Shown piece by piece: positions 43,840 through 54,485 of a stretch of DNA of 64,000 nucleotides. The notes beneath the pieces were generated by a model, which saw nothing but the letters and a program-made list of their open reading frames with translations, did no database searches and had not been told where the DNA came from. Positions within the stretch are counted from its first letter, which is position 1; every line of letters starts with the position of its first letter. This DNA is from Vigna angularis (taxonomy: Eukaryota > Streptophyta > Magnoliopsida > Fabales > Fabaceae), in the NCBI RefSeq assembly GCF_016808095.1, contig NC_068973.1, forward strand, positions 4,770,501 through 4,834,500, in the 5' to 3' direction. Made by a program: the position numbers and the translations under genes.

Positions 43840-44483
43840 TTTTAAAGTTTAGAATTAAAAATATAATTAATTCTAAAATTAATAATATTTTTTCGTCTTT
43901 AAACTGTTTTTAAAATTATATTTTATTTCTAAATTAAGTTATTTATCTATTTTATATATACTTTATAAAAATCGTATAAAAATACTTTTCAACATGTAAC
44001 TATCACATAAAAAAGTACTTTAAATATTATTTATAAATAAAAATATTTTACATAATTTTCATAAAATATAAAATTATATATATATATATATATGTATATA
44101 TAATCTAATTTAATGATGAAACATAATATGTTGAAAGAGTTTACGAGAAAAAGAAAACAAGTTTTAACTTTTAGTATATTAAGATTAATGAAATATGAAC
44201 ATGATAGAAAGACATTGCATAAAACTAGGAGAGTCTGGACTCAAGAATTGAAAAATTGAGGAGGTAATTTTAGATTAAAGATTTTAAGATATTATTATAT
44301 TTATAATCTTAAACTTCAGTTTTGCAATTTAATATTAAGGTATGGTGTTGGAGTCACATAAAACCTTCAGAGTGCCTTCAAAATTTGTCTTCTTTTAAAA
44401 ATGGATGGTATCATGCTCTTTAAATGTAAACAAGATATATTTTGCATTGTATTCTATACTCGAGACATTAAAAACAATATCTA

Positions 44484-44485
<2 letters not shown>

Positions 44486-44572
<87 letters not shown>
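44486..44572. repeat. (AT)n microsatellite
   Basis: Uninterrupted AT run of about 87 bp, preceded by CTATCTAT. Confidence 0.95.
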
Positions 44573-44574
<2 letters not shown>

Positions 44575-45215
44575 CTGTAAAAAGTTGGTGTAAGAAAATA
44601 AGTATAAAATAAAAAATTTATGTATTTATATATGTAAAAACTTAACTTTTGATATGAGTTTGCATAATAATTAGCAATAAAAAATTAAAAATAATAACTT
44701 TTTTTGGTCATATTTACATCATCCAAATAAAAGTAATTCAACTCGGATTTACACGTTTTAAAATATAAACTAAGTTAAATATTTTTTCCGCGAGTTTAAT
44801 TTAATTTTAAACCGAACTTGTTCCAGTCATTAATATTCTTAAACACTTGTTTAAAATATTAACCGTTTTAAAAAAAATCTCAATAGCACAGGAGATTGAT
44901 CATTCACTTCCGACTAAAAATACTCTAGGTTCACACACACACAAAAAAGTCACTAATAATTTAATCTCACTAGCAAAAAATAAAAATATAATTAGAATGT
45001 TTTCCGTCATTTCTAGTGGATTAACTTTTACAATAAAAATATTTGAAAATATACTTATTTAAATTTTAATTAAAATATATTGTAAAAAAAATATGCTCAT
45101 TCAATTGTATATTCTTCTGTACAACAAGACTATTTGTTTTTTTAACAACTAATTTAAACTTAGAAATAAAATTAATTTTTAGTGACTAAAAATTACATAT
45201 AAAAGAAATAAAAAT

Positions 45216-45743
45216 TAGAGCTGTCAAAACGGGTCACCCGGCCCGACCCGACCCGGTTCACCACGGGTTGGTCACTTAGTGAGCCAACCCAACCCGACTC
45301 ATTTATTAGCGAGCCAGAAAAATTCGAACGCGGCTCGACCCACCACGGGTTGGTGGGTAAACGAGTTGGTTTAGGCTCACTTAATTACAATTTTTTTTAA
45401 ATAAAAAAAATTACAAACTTTTTATAATACAAATCTAAACAAATTTCACTTCTTCCAACATGGGTGTTTAATTAATTTTGAAAATAAGAAACTTAAATAA
45501 TTTTTTCAAGCAAAAACAAAATAATAAATATTTTTTTATAAAATTAAAATTAATTTTTAATAAAATAAAATTAGGTAGGTGGGTTGGTGGACCAACCCGG
45601 CCCACCACATGAGTCAGGTTTAAATGAGTCAGGTTGAAATCTAACCCGCATAAAAAAAAATACAATTTTTTCTGACCCAACACGGTTCAAACCCATGGTA
45701 GACCGGGTTGACTCGCGGGTTGTGACCCATTTTGATAACTCTA
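45216..45743. mobile_element. Non-autonomous hAT element, GC-rich termini, 8-bp target duplication
   Basis: The ends TAGAGCTGTCAAAACGGGTC and (inverted) TAGAGTTATCAAAATGGGTC are imperfect terminal inverted repeats. They are flanked on both sides by ATAAAAAT (45208-45215 and 45744-45751), a perfect 8-bp target duplication as made by hAT transposases. Both arms are rich in CCCGACCCG / CGGGTTGG motifs in an otherwise very AT-rich region; the centre is A/T-rich. No transposase is encoded. The overlapping minus-strand frames at 45468-45780 are chance ORFs. Confidence 0.9.
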
Positions 45744-46103
45744 ATAAAAATAATAAATTAAAGAAGGAAAAAATAATCACACATTTGAAAAATACATATC
45801 AAATCTATTTAAGGGCACACACGTAACACATTGATATTTCACGTGGAATTATTTCTTGGTTTATGAATGTCAAACCTTTTATTTATAGCCATATTAAATA
45901 AAATCATCATTGGTAGCGTTTTGATCTTTTGTTGCATGTTAGACTTATAGTATGAATGAATGTCCTTTTTTTTTAAGTCCATTAAATTATTCATTTTAAT
46001 AAATAGTAGTGTCTTTTAATAGTAATAAATTTCTTTATGAATGGAAAATATAACTAATAAGCTTATATATAAAATAAAATGTGATAAGTTAAACAAAAAT
46101 TTA

Positions 46104-46165
46104 CAATAACTCAAATGGTAAATACTTTGTAACACTTGAGTCATGGGTTCAAACATAGTAAAATA
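46104..46165 (+). mobile_element. tRNA-derived SINE-like fragment
   Basis: TAACTCAAATGGTAAATAC resembles a pol III A box (TRGYNNARNNGG) and GGTTCAAACATAG, about 30 bp downstream, resembles a B box. This spacing fits the tRNA-like head of a plant SINE. The body and tail are not recognisable and the copy is diverged. Confidence 0.4.
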
Positions 46166-46283
46166 CATTTCTCTAAAAATATATTTTTATAAAATAAATT
46201 AATTAATTAAAAACAAAAGATATATATCAAATCAAAGGACAAAACAAATAGAGTAAGAAGAATGTGATATTTTATTATTATTA

Positions 46284-46397
46284 GTGTGTATGTTGATGTT
46301 GAGGGTCCTCTTGTTATTGTAGGTTATCCTGATACTCTAATAATCATATTGTGGTACTTGTTGTTGTAGGTTATCCTGATACTCTAATAATCATATT
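46284..46397 (+). mobile_element. Fragment of the gypsy LTR found at 60424-62426, with a local tandem duplication
   Basis: GTTGATGTTGAGGGTC followed by AGGTTATCCTGATACTCTAA and TAATCAT matches, inverted, the sequence at 61204-61262 in the gypsy LTR. The segment AGGTTATCCTGATACTCTAA occurs twice here, at 46321 and 46369, about 48 bp apart. Only this small piece is present. Confidence 0.7.
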
Positions 46398-47149
46398 TGT
46401 TGTTGTCTATGGTGAAATTATTGTATGATGGTATTTGTTTCACCTAAACTTTGACAATATTTGTTTCACTAAAACTAGGGATGGTTAAAGCTTTCTTTGT
46501 ATGAAGAATAGACTATCATAGCATAAATAATTGAGATCATTAGATCATATCACCATATGATGAGATCATCTAACTTTAAAATTCCTTTTTTTTAGTATGA
46601 CGGATAATATTAATTTTGTGACATAATAAAATTATTTATCTAGTCTCAAATTAACTTCGTCAACAATTCTATTTTCCTCTTATTTACAAAAAGACTCTTA
46701 TATATAAGAGGGGGAGGTCCTTAGTACAATGTCAAAATTCATTATTCCAAGAACTATTAAGACATTATTTTGCAGAACTTGAACTTTCAACTATTTAAAG
46801 TTATCACTAAAGTTGTTATTAGCATGAACTTTCATAATTGTATTATGAACGACAAACACAAAATAAACTCGCATAAGTTCCAAAATATAATAAAAACAAA
46901 TCCATTCTGAACACTAACACAAAAAATACTTTTTGCATTTAATATTTTAGAAATTTTATGTTTTACCTAGATTAGACGTGATTGTAGAGAATATAAATTT
47001 CTTAGCAAAAGTTATGATTACGTGAAGTTTTTAACCATTAAAATTTGACAACTCTATATATGTTAAGAATGTATTGTACGTGAACACTCTACATTTATAT
47101 ATAACCTAAAGTTAACATAAAAAATCTGAATCACTACAAGAAATAATGG

Positions 47150-47375
47150 ATTTATATAGACAGATATTATATATGGAATTTATATATGGAATTTAGAAAA
47201 AATTTTATATACGGATATTATATACGGTTATTTATATACAGATGTTCCGTATATAAATTTTGTATATAAGGTTGGCGCGTGATAGCGGGAAAATTACTCA
47301 AGGATGAGATCCGTATATAAGTTGTATTATTCGTTTGTAGTTAGAACCAGGTGTTATCTGCGGATACTATATACG
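47150..47375. repeat. Left subterminal repeats of the CACTA element
   Basis: Several copies of TATATACGGATATTATATA-type units and inverse copies (CCGTATATAA), some decayed (ATATATGGAATT). Confidence 0.85.
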
Positions 47376-47399
47376 GATCAGGGAAATAATTATTTTAAA

Positions 47400-48251
47400 A
47401 ATATATATTTCTGATTAAGTGGAAGCTGGGTGTCATTTCTCAACCTCGAGCTTTCCTCTCTCTGTCGAACCCTCTAGATTTCTTCTCTGTCGAACCATCA
47501 CGCTTTCCTTTCTCTTTCGAACCATCTTCGGTCTCAATTCGGTGTCCTTCTGTGGAGCCCTCTTCGGTGTGGGTGTAGATCGTGCTTTGGTTCTTCCTCG
47601 TCTCTCTCTGTCTATTATTGTGACCTTCATCAATCCTTCATCAAACACTGTGGTTAGGGATCATTGTTGGGTGCGGTGCCGTAGTTGGGCGTTGAGTAGC
47701 TTAATCGGGTAAGTAAATCAAACCCTAATGCTTAGTAAATTTGGTTCTTCTATGGCCATTCTTGTCATCAAGCGATTGTCATCAATCATAGGCTTAATCT
47801 CAAACCATCATCTTCGTCGCTCAAACCGTAGGAGTCCCTGCCTCCAATCGTGGTGTTCCAGTCGTGGTGCCGTTGTGGGGTAATCGTGTTCTCCGTCTAT
47901 AACCTTCAGTCACCTCTCCTCTCGAACCTCTATTATCTGCAGCTGTCGGTCGACTCCACCCATGTTCTATCAAGCCTTAAATGTGGTAAGTGATTCTTCT
48001 CTTCCCCTCATGTTTATGGTAATCTGTAATGCCTAGAAATCTTTAAAATTGAACCCTAATATGTGTTAATTTTATTTTCATTGCCCCATTTTTGGTTCGT
48101 CTGGCAAGACGTAGTTGGATTTTGACGAGGCATCGATTGAGGCTGCTGTGTTGCAGTTTAAGCTGAGACATAGAACTTGGTGCTGCGAAGGCCGAAGGAA
48201 CCAGAAAAAGGTGTTTTTAATTTCCTCGGTTTGTTATGCAATGTACTTTGG

Positions 48252-48287
<36 letters not shown>

Positions 48288-51031
48288 AACTATATATAAT
48301 GTTAATTTTTAAGTATTGTTGATTGTATTAAGTATGTAAAGTCGTGAATGCCATGATACATGTTATTGTAATATATGGACATGAATTTATGGCTATTCTG
48401 CATTGCTAGAGTTGGTTGTCTTGTATTATAGCCTTTTTGAATCTGAACCTGGTGTAATATGTTAATTTTATATGGTTTAGAATTTTCTGGTGTAAAGTCA
48501 AAGAAGTCCTCTAGTTCAGAAGACTCTAGCTTGCTTCCTTCAGATCTTCCTTCCTTTGTTCCTTCATTATAAGGAACTTTTTCTTGTAGAGTAGTGCTAA
48601 CAAATTAAGTATGCTCTCAAGAGGTGTTAGTTGCTATGGTTGTGGTTGCTCTTCTACCACTATAACTACACTAGATTCCCCCATTTGAAAGGGTCTGTCT
48701 CCAGGCCAAGCCATTAGGTTCAGAACATGAAACTTTGAAAATCTCCTCAGTTATAACATCTGCTATGTCCAACAAGTATCCTCTTTTGATGTAGTATATG
48801 AATTGGGCTTAAGCAATTGTGAAGCTAGGTACATGGGAGCTAGGGGTCACATTAGAAATCAGAAAGGTGACCCATATTTGTGATAGTTTTCATTCTTTCC
48901 CTTTGGAAGTCTTTGAGGTTGTCCAGACCTCCCTAGCTTAGTGTCACTCCTCTTATGAAATCCTTGAACAGTTCACCTTCCTCATTGGATTTATTTCTAG
49001 TGAGCTACAAGAATCCTTGATATTTTTTGATTATGCATTTATCAATTTTGTCCAACTGAAGTAAATCATCAATTGAACTTTTAAATTCATTCAGCACCTC
49101 ATTACTCCCAATCAAAAAACTAAGTTAAATGAATCTGAACTTTTGGTTCAATGCTGCAGCATGTAACAACTAAAGTGCCTCATTTGAAAGGCTTAGACAT
49201 CTCTTCCTGGCTGTGTAAGTAGTTTGATGTTTCAGCCATGCCAGAGTTGGGTTAATATATTTAAGTTACCATTTAAGTATAACAAAACATAAAACTGTAG
49301 TTAGTGGCTCTGATTAAATGACACAACTTACATTGCCCCTCATAATGCACAATGCCCTTGTATTAAAATTTATCGTTAGTTTTTAAATATAGTGGCAAGG
49401 CAATTATTATATTAGTTTTGTTTGAAGTTAAATATGTGAATAAATGCACACCAAGTTAAATAATAGAAATTGGACGGTGGCTCTGCACTCAGGAAAGGTA
49501 GATAAATGCATATAGTTTCAGAGACTGCAAAACCCTTTGTCCACTTGATTAGTATGCCAGAATCAATAGATGTCTGCTTCACAAGAAATGAAAAACTGAA
49601 TCCAATCTCTTTCTTTCTTCTTAGTGAGACATGAAACCTACTATCCTCCTTTGACATCAAACACCCCCTACAATGAAACTCAGCTTGTGTTTGATGAGAA
49701 AAAATAATTTGACAGACCTAATCTTTAGGGACTTGAGCAACCCACATCTATCAGACCAATTTAGACTGCTTTACCTAATCTTATAGGCTAAACAGAAGAC
49801 ATATGAGTGACATCTTAACTTGAGCAAAATTTCACCACCTTTTCATTTCACCTTTACTCATCATCAACCTCAATTTGTTCTGCACATCACCTTTCAATAT
49901 TACTATTAACTCACATATTTAGAAATCTATAAGGAATCATCTACAACATATTTCATTTAGGGTGCTACTTCCATTTTTGAGAATCATAATCAGATGATAT
50001 GTGTTTATTTTTTTTGTTGAAATCTATAAGGAATCATCCATTGTGCTATGATATGTGTTTATTTTTTTGTTGAAATTTTATTTTGACGTTGATACAGGTG
50101 TTGAAGTGGTTGAGAAGTGTGGGGTACCTCATTGGGAAGGCTTAAAGTGTTGTACAGTGAAGCAAAAGATCTATCAGAAACTGAAGCAAGGTATGTTTAC
50201 TCCTGATTTTTCCCCTGTGTTGTTTTTTTTGTTCCTTGTGTTCCAACTTCAACACTCAAAATTTTAGAGCATAAATATAATATTGTGTCTTGACTTATCT
50301 TTAAAATTAATGTAAAAACGTGTTTTTGTAAAGGTCTTGTAGTCCTGTTGGTGATAATTACTTGTTGGTCTAGTGGTTGTGTTTTAATCTTGCTTAATGA
50401 ATAAATTATTTATTTGTTTTATTAATTTATTTCAACCTTTTCCTATGGAACGTAGGTTGGAAATTATTTTATTTTGTTGTTCATTTTTTAATGTTTTTCA
50501 GCGTGGGGCTCATTTTCTTTAAGGGATTAAGGTGTTGTACAAAGAAGAGTTAGTTTGTTTTTTTTAGTGGTTTTACAAACAACTTTACCAAAAAGAAAGG
50601 TACAGGAGGACAAACAAATAGGGTTAGTGGATCTGTGGGTTATTAAAGTGGAGAGACTAAGAGAGATTAAAGATAATTTTGGTTACAAATTTTAGAAACA
50701 GATAGAAAAGTAGTGTGTGCACTGTGAGATAGTAGCTGGAAAATCAAAAGAGTGATTTTTCTTGGTGGCAAGAACGTGAGCTTGGAAGAGGTAAAAGTTT
50801 AGGCTGTGAATCTTGAGCAAGGAAAGGAAGCTAGGATTAATGAAGGTAAGGGAAGCTAACCATGGTTTTGTGTTTTTGTGATTGTCTTTCCGTTGTAGTC
50901 TATGCATGCTCTATGTTAGTACTCCCTGCTGCTTGGTTTAGACGTGATGTATGTTGTGATGTATAAATTCGTAAGCCTATGTTATGCTTAGAGATTTATC
51001 ACTTGTTCCTTTAAGGTGTGTAAAGGAATAG
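47400..51031. other. CACTA interior without recognisable transposase
   Basis: 47420-48230 is GC-richer with CT-rich stretches and possible leader exons; the overlapping frames at 47419-47712 (plus) and 47433-47648 (minus) resemble no protein I know. A TA run lies at 48252-48287. 48490-50950 shows neither transposase nor clear gene fragments; a minus-strand stretch around 49010-49110 (FKSSIDDLLQLDKIDKCIIK) is open but unrecognised and could be a captured fragment. Near 49995-50075 the segment GATATGTGTTTATTTTTTTT is duplicated. Confidence 0.45.
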
Positions 51032-51685
51032 CACACCTTCTTTGATAATGGATACAAATTTCATACCCATGTATGGAGTCAGGACAAGAGGACAATAAAT
51101 AGTGTGGTTCATGTTAAAGGGCTAACAGAAGGAGGTCAAGATGATTTCTATGGTGTCATTAAACACATCTATGAGTTGGAATACAATTCAACAACCACTG
51201 AAAAGAAAATTGTATTATTTTATTGTGATTGGTTTGATCCATCGAGAGTAGGTACAAGGGTGGATTCAAAGTATGGCATTGTGGATATTCAAATGGATAA
51301 AATATATGTGTTGTTTGATCCTTTTATAATTGCACATAATGTACAACAAGTGTATTATGTACCATATCCTACATCACGCACGGACAAACGAGGTTGGTGT
51401 GTTGCGATAAAAACGAAGCCTAGAGGTCGCATTGATTCTAATGATGTAGAAGTCGATGTGGCATACCAAGTGGAGGAAATATCACATGTTAATGACGTCA
51501 TTGAAGTTGAAGAAGTAGTCCGATTACAAGATGTAGAAGCTGGTCTTGAAGAAGTGGACCCTAACAATATTTCATCATTTCAAGGGCAAATAGATGAAGA
51601 TACAACGGAATCAGAAGAATACAATGCAGAGGGACAGGGTGAAGATGACAATGAAGATGAATTTCATAGTTCTAGCACTGAATAA
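51032..51685 (+). pseudogene. CACTA transposase C-terminal remnant (DUF4216)
   Basis: The frame opens right after a stop at 51029 and reads HTFFDNGYKFHTHVWSQDKR, DFYGVIKHIYELEY, IVLFYCDWFDP, QVYYVPYPTSRTDKRGWCVA and IKTKPRG, followed by an acidic tail (EDDNEDEFHSSSTE). NGYKFHT followed by the YG.I..I.EL.Y and FYCDW blocks is the DUF4216 domain that follows the catalytic domain of plant CACTA transposases. The catalytic part upstream is missing, so only the accessory C-terminus remains, though this ~218-codon segment is itself open. Confidence 0.85.
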
Positions 51686-51967
51686 AGTTAGGGTGTGTTC
51701 CTCCTTATTTTTGTTGCATTTATAATGTTGTCCACAATCTTAAGACTTATCAATGTAAGTCTTAAGATTAAACATTTACTAATAGATTTTTATTGGAAAT
51801 CCAGAAAACAATGTGACTTCATCTGTTGTTGATGTGTTTGGTCTTTACTCGTGTTTTTGGTTTGTTTTTGGAGTATAATATTGTTTTTGGTTTACTTGTT
51901 ACACATTTTTATCTCTGATTGTACTATCCCTAAATTTTCTTTTCTTCTATTGTATAAAATATATATT

Positions 51968-53840
51968 ATGTTCAAGAATATGGCATCAGGTGCTTCTGGC
52001 CCTCCTATTCCACCTTCAGGAAATTCTGATAAGGGGAAGGGGAAGAAATCTTATGATGACACGTTTCAATAATGAAATTGGTTCAACCAGTCAGCCAACT
52101 ACACCTACCTCTACCTCCACCGGTAGATCTGTTCCACCTCCATTAGTTGTTCCTACCTTGACTCCCACTCCACATCAAGTTCCTACGTCTACACCTACCT
52201 CCATTGGTACATCTCTTCCACCTCCGATACAAGTTCCTGGCTTGACACCCATTCCATACCAAGTGCCTCCTCATCGAATGGCTTCACCCTCTCCCAATGT
52301 TGGTTCTAACCCATCAACTCCCAGAAATATTGCACCATCACCTGGTATAGAGGATGCAGATCCACATTCCAGTTCAGCCGCCAATTACGTGGAAGAATGT
52401 TCCAATAGTCGTCCAATGATTACACCCGTTGGAGGAGGGTAAGAAAAAAATTAACTCAATTAATATATAGACAATTCATTGTTGTATTATTCTAATGTTT
52501 GAGTTTAATTTTGTTTTAGGTTTTATCCTAAAAAAACTACATCAAAGGCAATCACAGCCACCATCAAGCAACAGTTTGATGAGCCATGGCTAACATGGGG
52601 CTCAATCCCTAAGTCAACCAGAGATGTCTTCTTCGAACGTTTTAAGGTACACACTTTTCAATCCCAATCCTGTTACACTAAGCAATAAGATGAATTTCCT
52701 GAATTAGAAAATGTTACTGATACACTTTTATACTTTGAACTTGTTTACTTATTCAAACCTATTATTTCTAATATAACAGAGAAAGGTTTCATGGAAGCCT
52801 GAAGATGAGGAAAAGGTAAAAAAAAAATTATCACACCAAGGCATCTCATAGACTCTCAGAGATGTATAAAAAAAGCTAGAACTCTAGGAAAAAGACCTAA
52901 TTGGCTGGGGGACGATACTTGGAATGCTTTTTTGGAAAAGTGGAACATGCCACTTTATAGACAAAAGTGTGAAACGACAAAGAAGAATCGAACATCTGAA
53001 AAGGGTGGTTGTTTGCACACCAGAGGATCTATAAGCGTGCATGAGCATGTTATTCGTTTGGTATGTAACTTGTACATTTTTTTTCTTATATTTCTAATCA
53101 TAAACTTTACAAATATTTATTAACAACTCATTTTGTTTGCAGCCACAAGAGCTTGGTCGGTCTGTGCATGTTGATGAAATATTTCAGCAGACACATATTC
53201 GTCAATCAATAGGGGAATTTGTGGACGAAAGGTCTAGGCGGACCCATGTAAGTTTGTACTAACTCTATCACATTATAAATTTTCGGTTTTTAAACCTCAT
53301 GTTTAATGATAATATTTATTCATTTAACAGGAACAATTTGTTGCAAAATTTTCTCAAATAAGATCTGAGACTGCAACTGTTGGTGTCTCAGCATCTTCTC
53401 CTCTAAACCCTGCGGAGGAGGAAAGATTGAGAAACCGATGTTGGTTAGAGGCTGCTGGTGGAAAATACAAGGGACGCGTATACGGCATTGGAAATGTCAT
53501 TTCCCAAGATGACTGTGTTGATAGTTACATCCAACAGACACAAGCATCTTCTACTACTCAACAACAAAATTCAGAAGAAATTGTTAACATGAAATCGCAG
53601 TTACAACAATATGGTCAGCAGCTTGAAAAGTTTGAAGGCTTTATTGGCATCCTCCTGCCATTCCTTCCGCCTTCAGCAGCCGCAGCTGCATAAGACTTTT
53701 TAAACCTTCAAAATCCTCAAGTTCAAAATGAAGTACCCAATGATGTCCAACCAGAACAACAACCTCCAGAACAGCAACCACCACACCAACAACCACCCGA
53801 TGAACAACCACAAGATGGAAATGATTATATGCATTATTAG
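51968..53840 (+). pseudogene. CACTA TnpA-like protein gene (Transposase_24 / Ptta-En-Spm family), broken
   Basis: Likely exons are 51968-52438, 52520-52646, 52780-52815, ~52830-53060, 53143-53247 and 53331-53840. Pieces: MASGASGPPIPPSGNSDKGK start; Pro/Thr/Ser-rich linker; PWLTWGSIPKSTRDVFFERF; RPNWLGDDTWNAFLEKW; ELGRSVHVDEIFQQTH; RCWLEAAGGKYKGRVYGIGN; a Gln-rich coiled coil and a Gln/Pro-rich tail. In the family this protein binds the subterminal repeats. Defects: a frameshift near 52060 (the first frame ends KKSYDDTFQ, the next begins in another register); two frame changes plus a stop in 52816-52895; and an in-frame TAA at 53691, after which the tail stays open for 48 more codons to 53840. 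Each change alone would cripple the protein. Confidence 0.82.
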
Positions 53841-54144
53841 GCATTTTATAGAACTTATTTCCATTACTGTTGAACTTATTTAGAACCACAACCACAATCC
53901 GTTTATGAACTTACCTAATGTTTATTCTTACAGTTATATTGATGTAAACAATATTTATGTATTCATATACAATGTTTCCCTTATGGATTAAGTGTATTTG
54001 AAAAGCTTATTGGATTTATATGTCAATGTACAATGTATAATGTCCAAGTTTGCTTATATCAATTATGAATGTTTATAATGTCCAGGTCTGTTTATATATT
54101 GTGCATGGGGAACTACTATATACAAGGTATTTATTTAGCTTTTC

Positions 54145-54440
54145 CTAAACTATTATATACGGATTTATCCGTATATAGATTATATACGGATTTATCCGTA
54201 TATAGATTATATACGGATTTATCCATATATAAATTATATACAGATATATCCGTATATAATTTCCTTATATAATTTATATACGAATTTATCCGTATATACA
54301 TTATATACAGATATATCCGTATATAATTTTTGTATATAAGTTATATACAGATTTATCCGTATATAAACCTAGCTACGATAGTATTATATATGGATTTTTG
54401 CTCGTATATAATCCGTATATAACCAAATATTATATACAAA
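54145..54440. repeat. Right subterminal palindromic repeats of the CACTA element
   Basis: Roughly ten units built on TATATACGGATTTATCCGTA with variants (ACAGATATATCCGTATATAA), each itself palindromic, at ~20-33 bp spacing. The right side is denser and more regular than the left. Confidence 0.9.
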
Positions 54441-54485
54441 TTTTAAGTTCGGATTTTTATTATATGTAATTCACTTGTAGTGAAT

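Larger units (their letters stand above)
47132..54482 (+). mobile_element. CACTA (En/Spm) DNA transposon, non-autonomous, 7351 bp
   Basis: Starts CACTACAAGAAA and ends CTTGTAGTG, the diagnostic CACTA termini, with the 3-bp target duplication AAT on both sides (47129-47131 and 54483-54485). Both subterminal regions carry many copies of TATATACGGAT and its inverse ATCCGTATATA, as expected for transposase-binding sites. The interior holds a GC-richer leader near 47420-48230, a long stretch without transposase, a DUF4216 remnant (51032-51685) and a TnpA-like gene (51968-53840). I find no trace of the catalytic Tnp2/TnpD (Transposase_21) domain, so this copy would need help in trans. Confidence 0.93.

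Noticed and set aside
47419..47712. Overlapping ORFs on both strands near the CACTA left end
   Set aside because: CT-rich, low-complexity leader of the transposon; no domain on either strand.
53641..53895. 84-codon minus-strand ORF rich in Val
   Set aside because: Antisense shadow of the Gln/Pro-rich tail of the TnpA-like gene.
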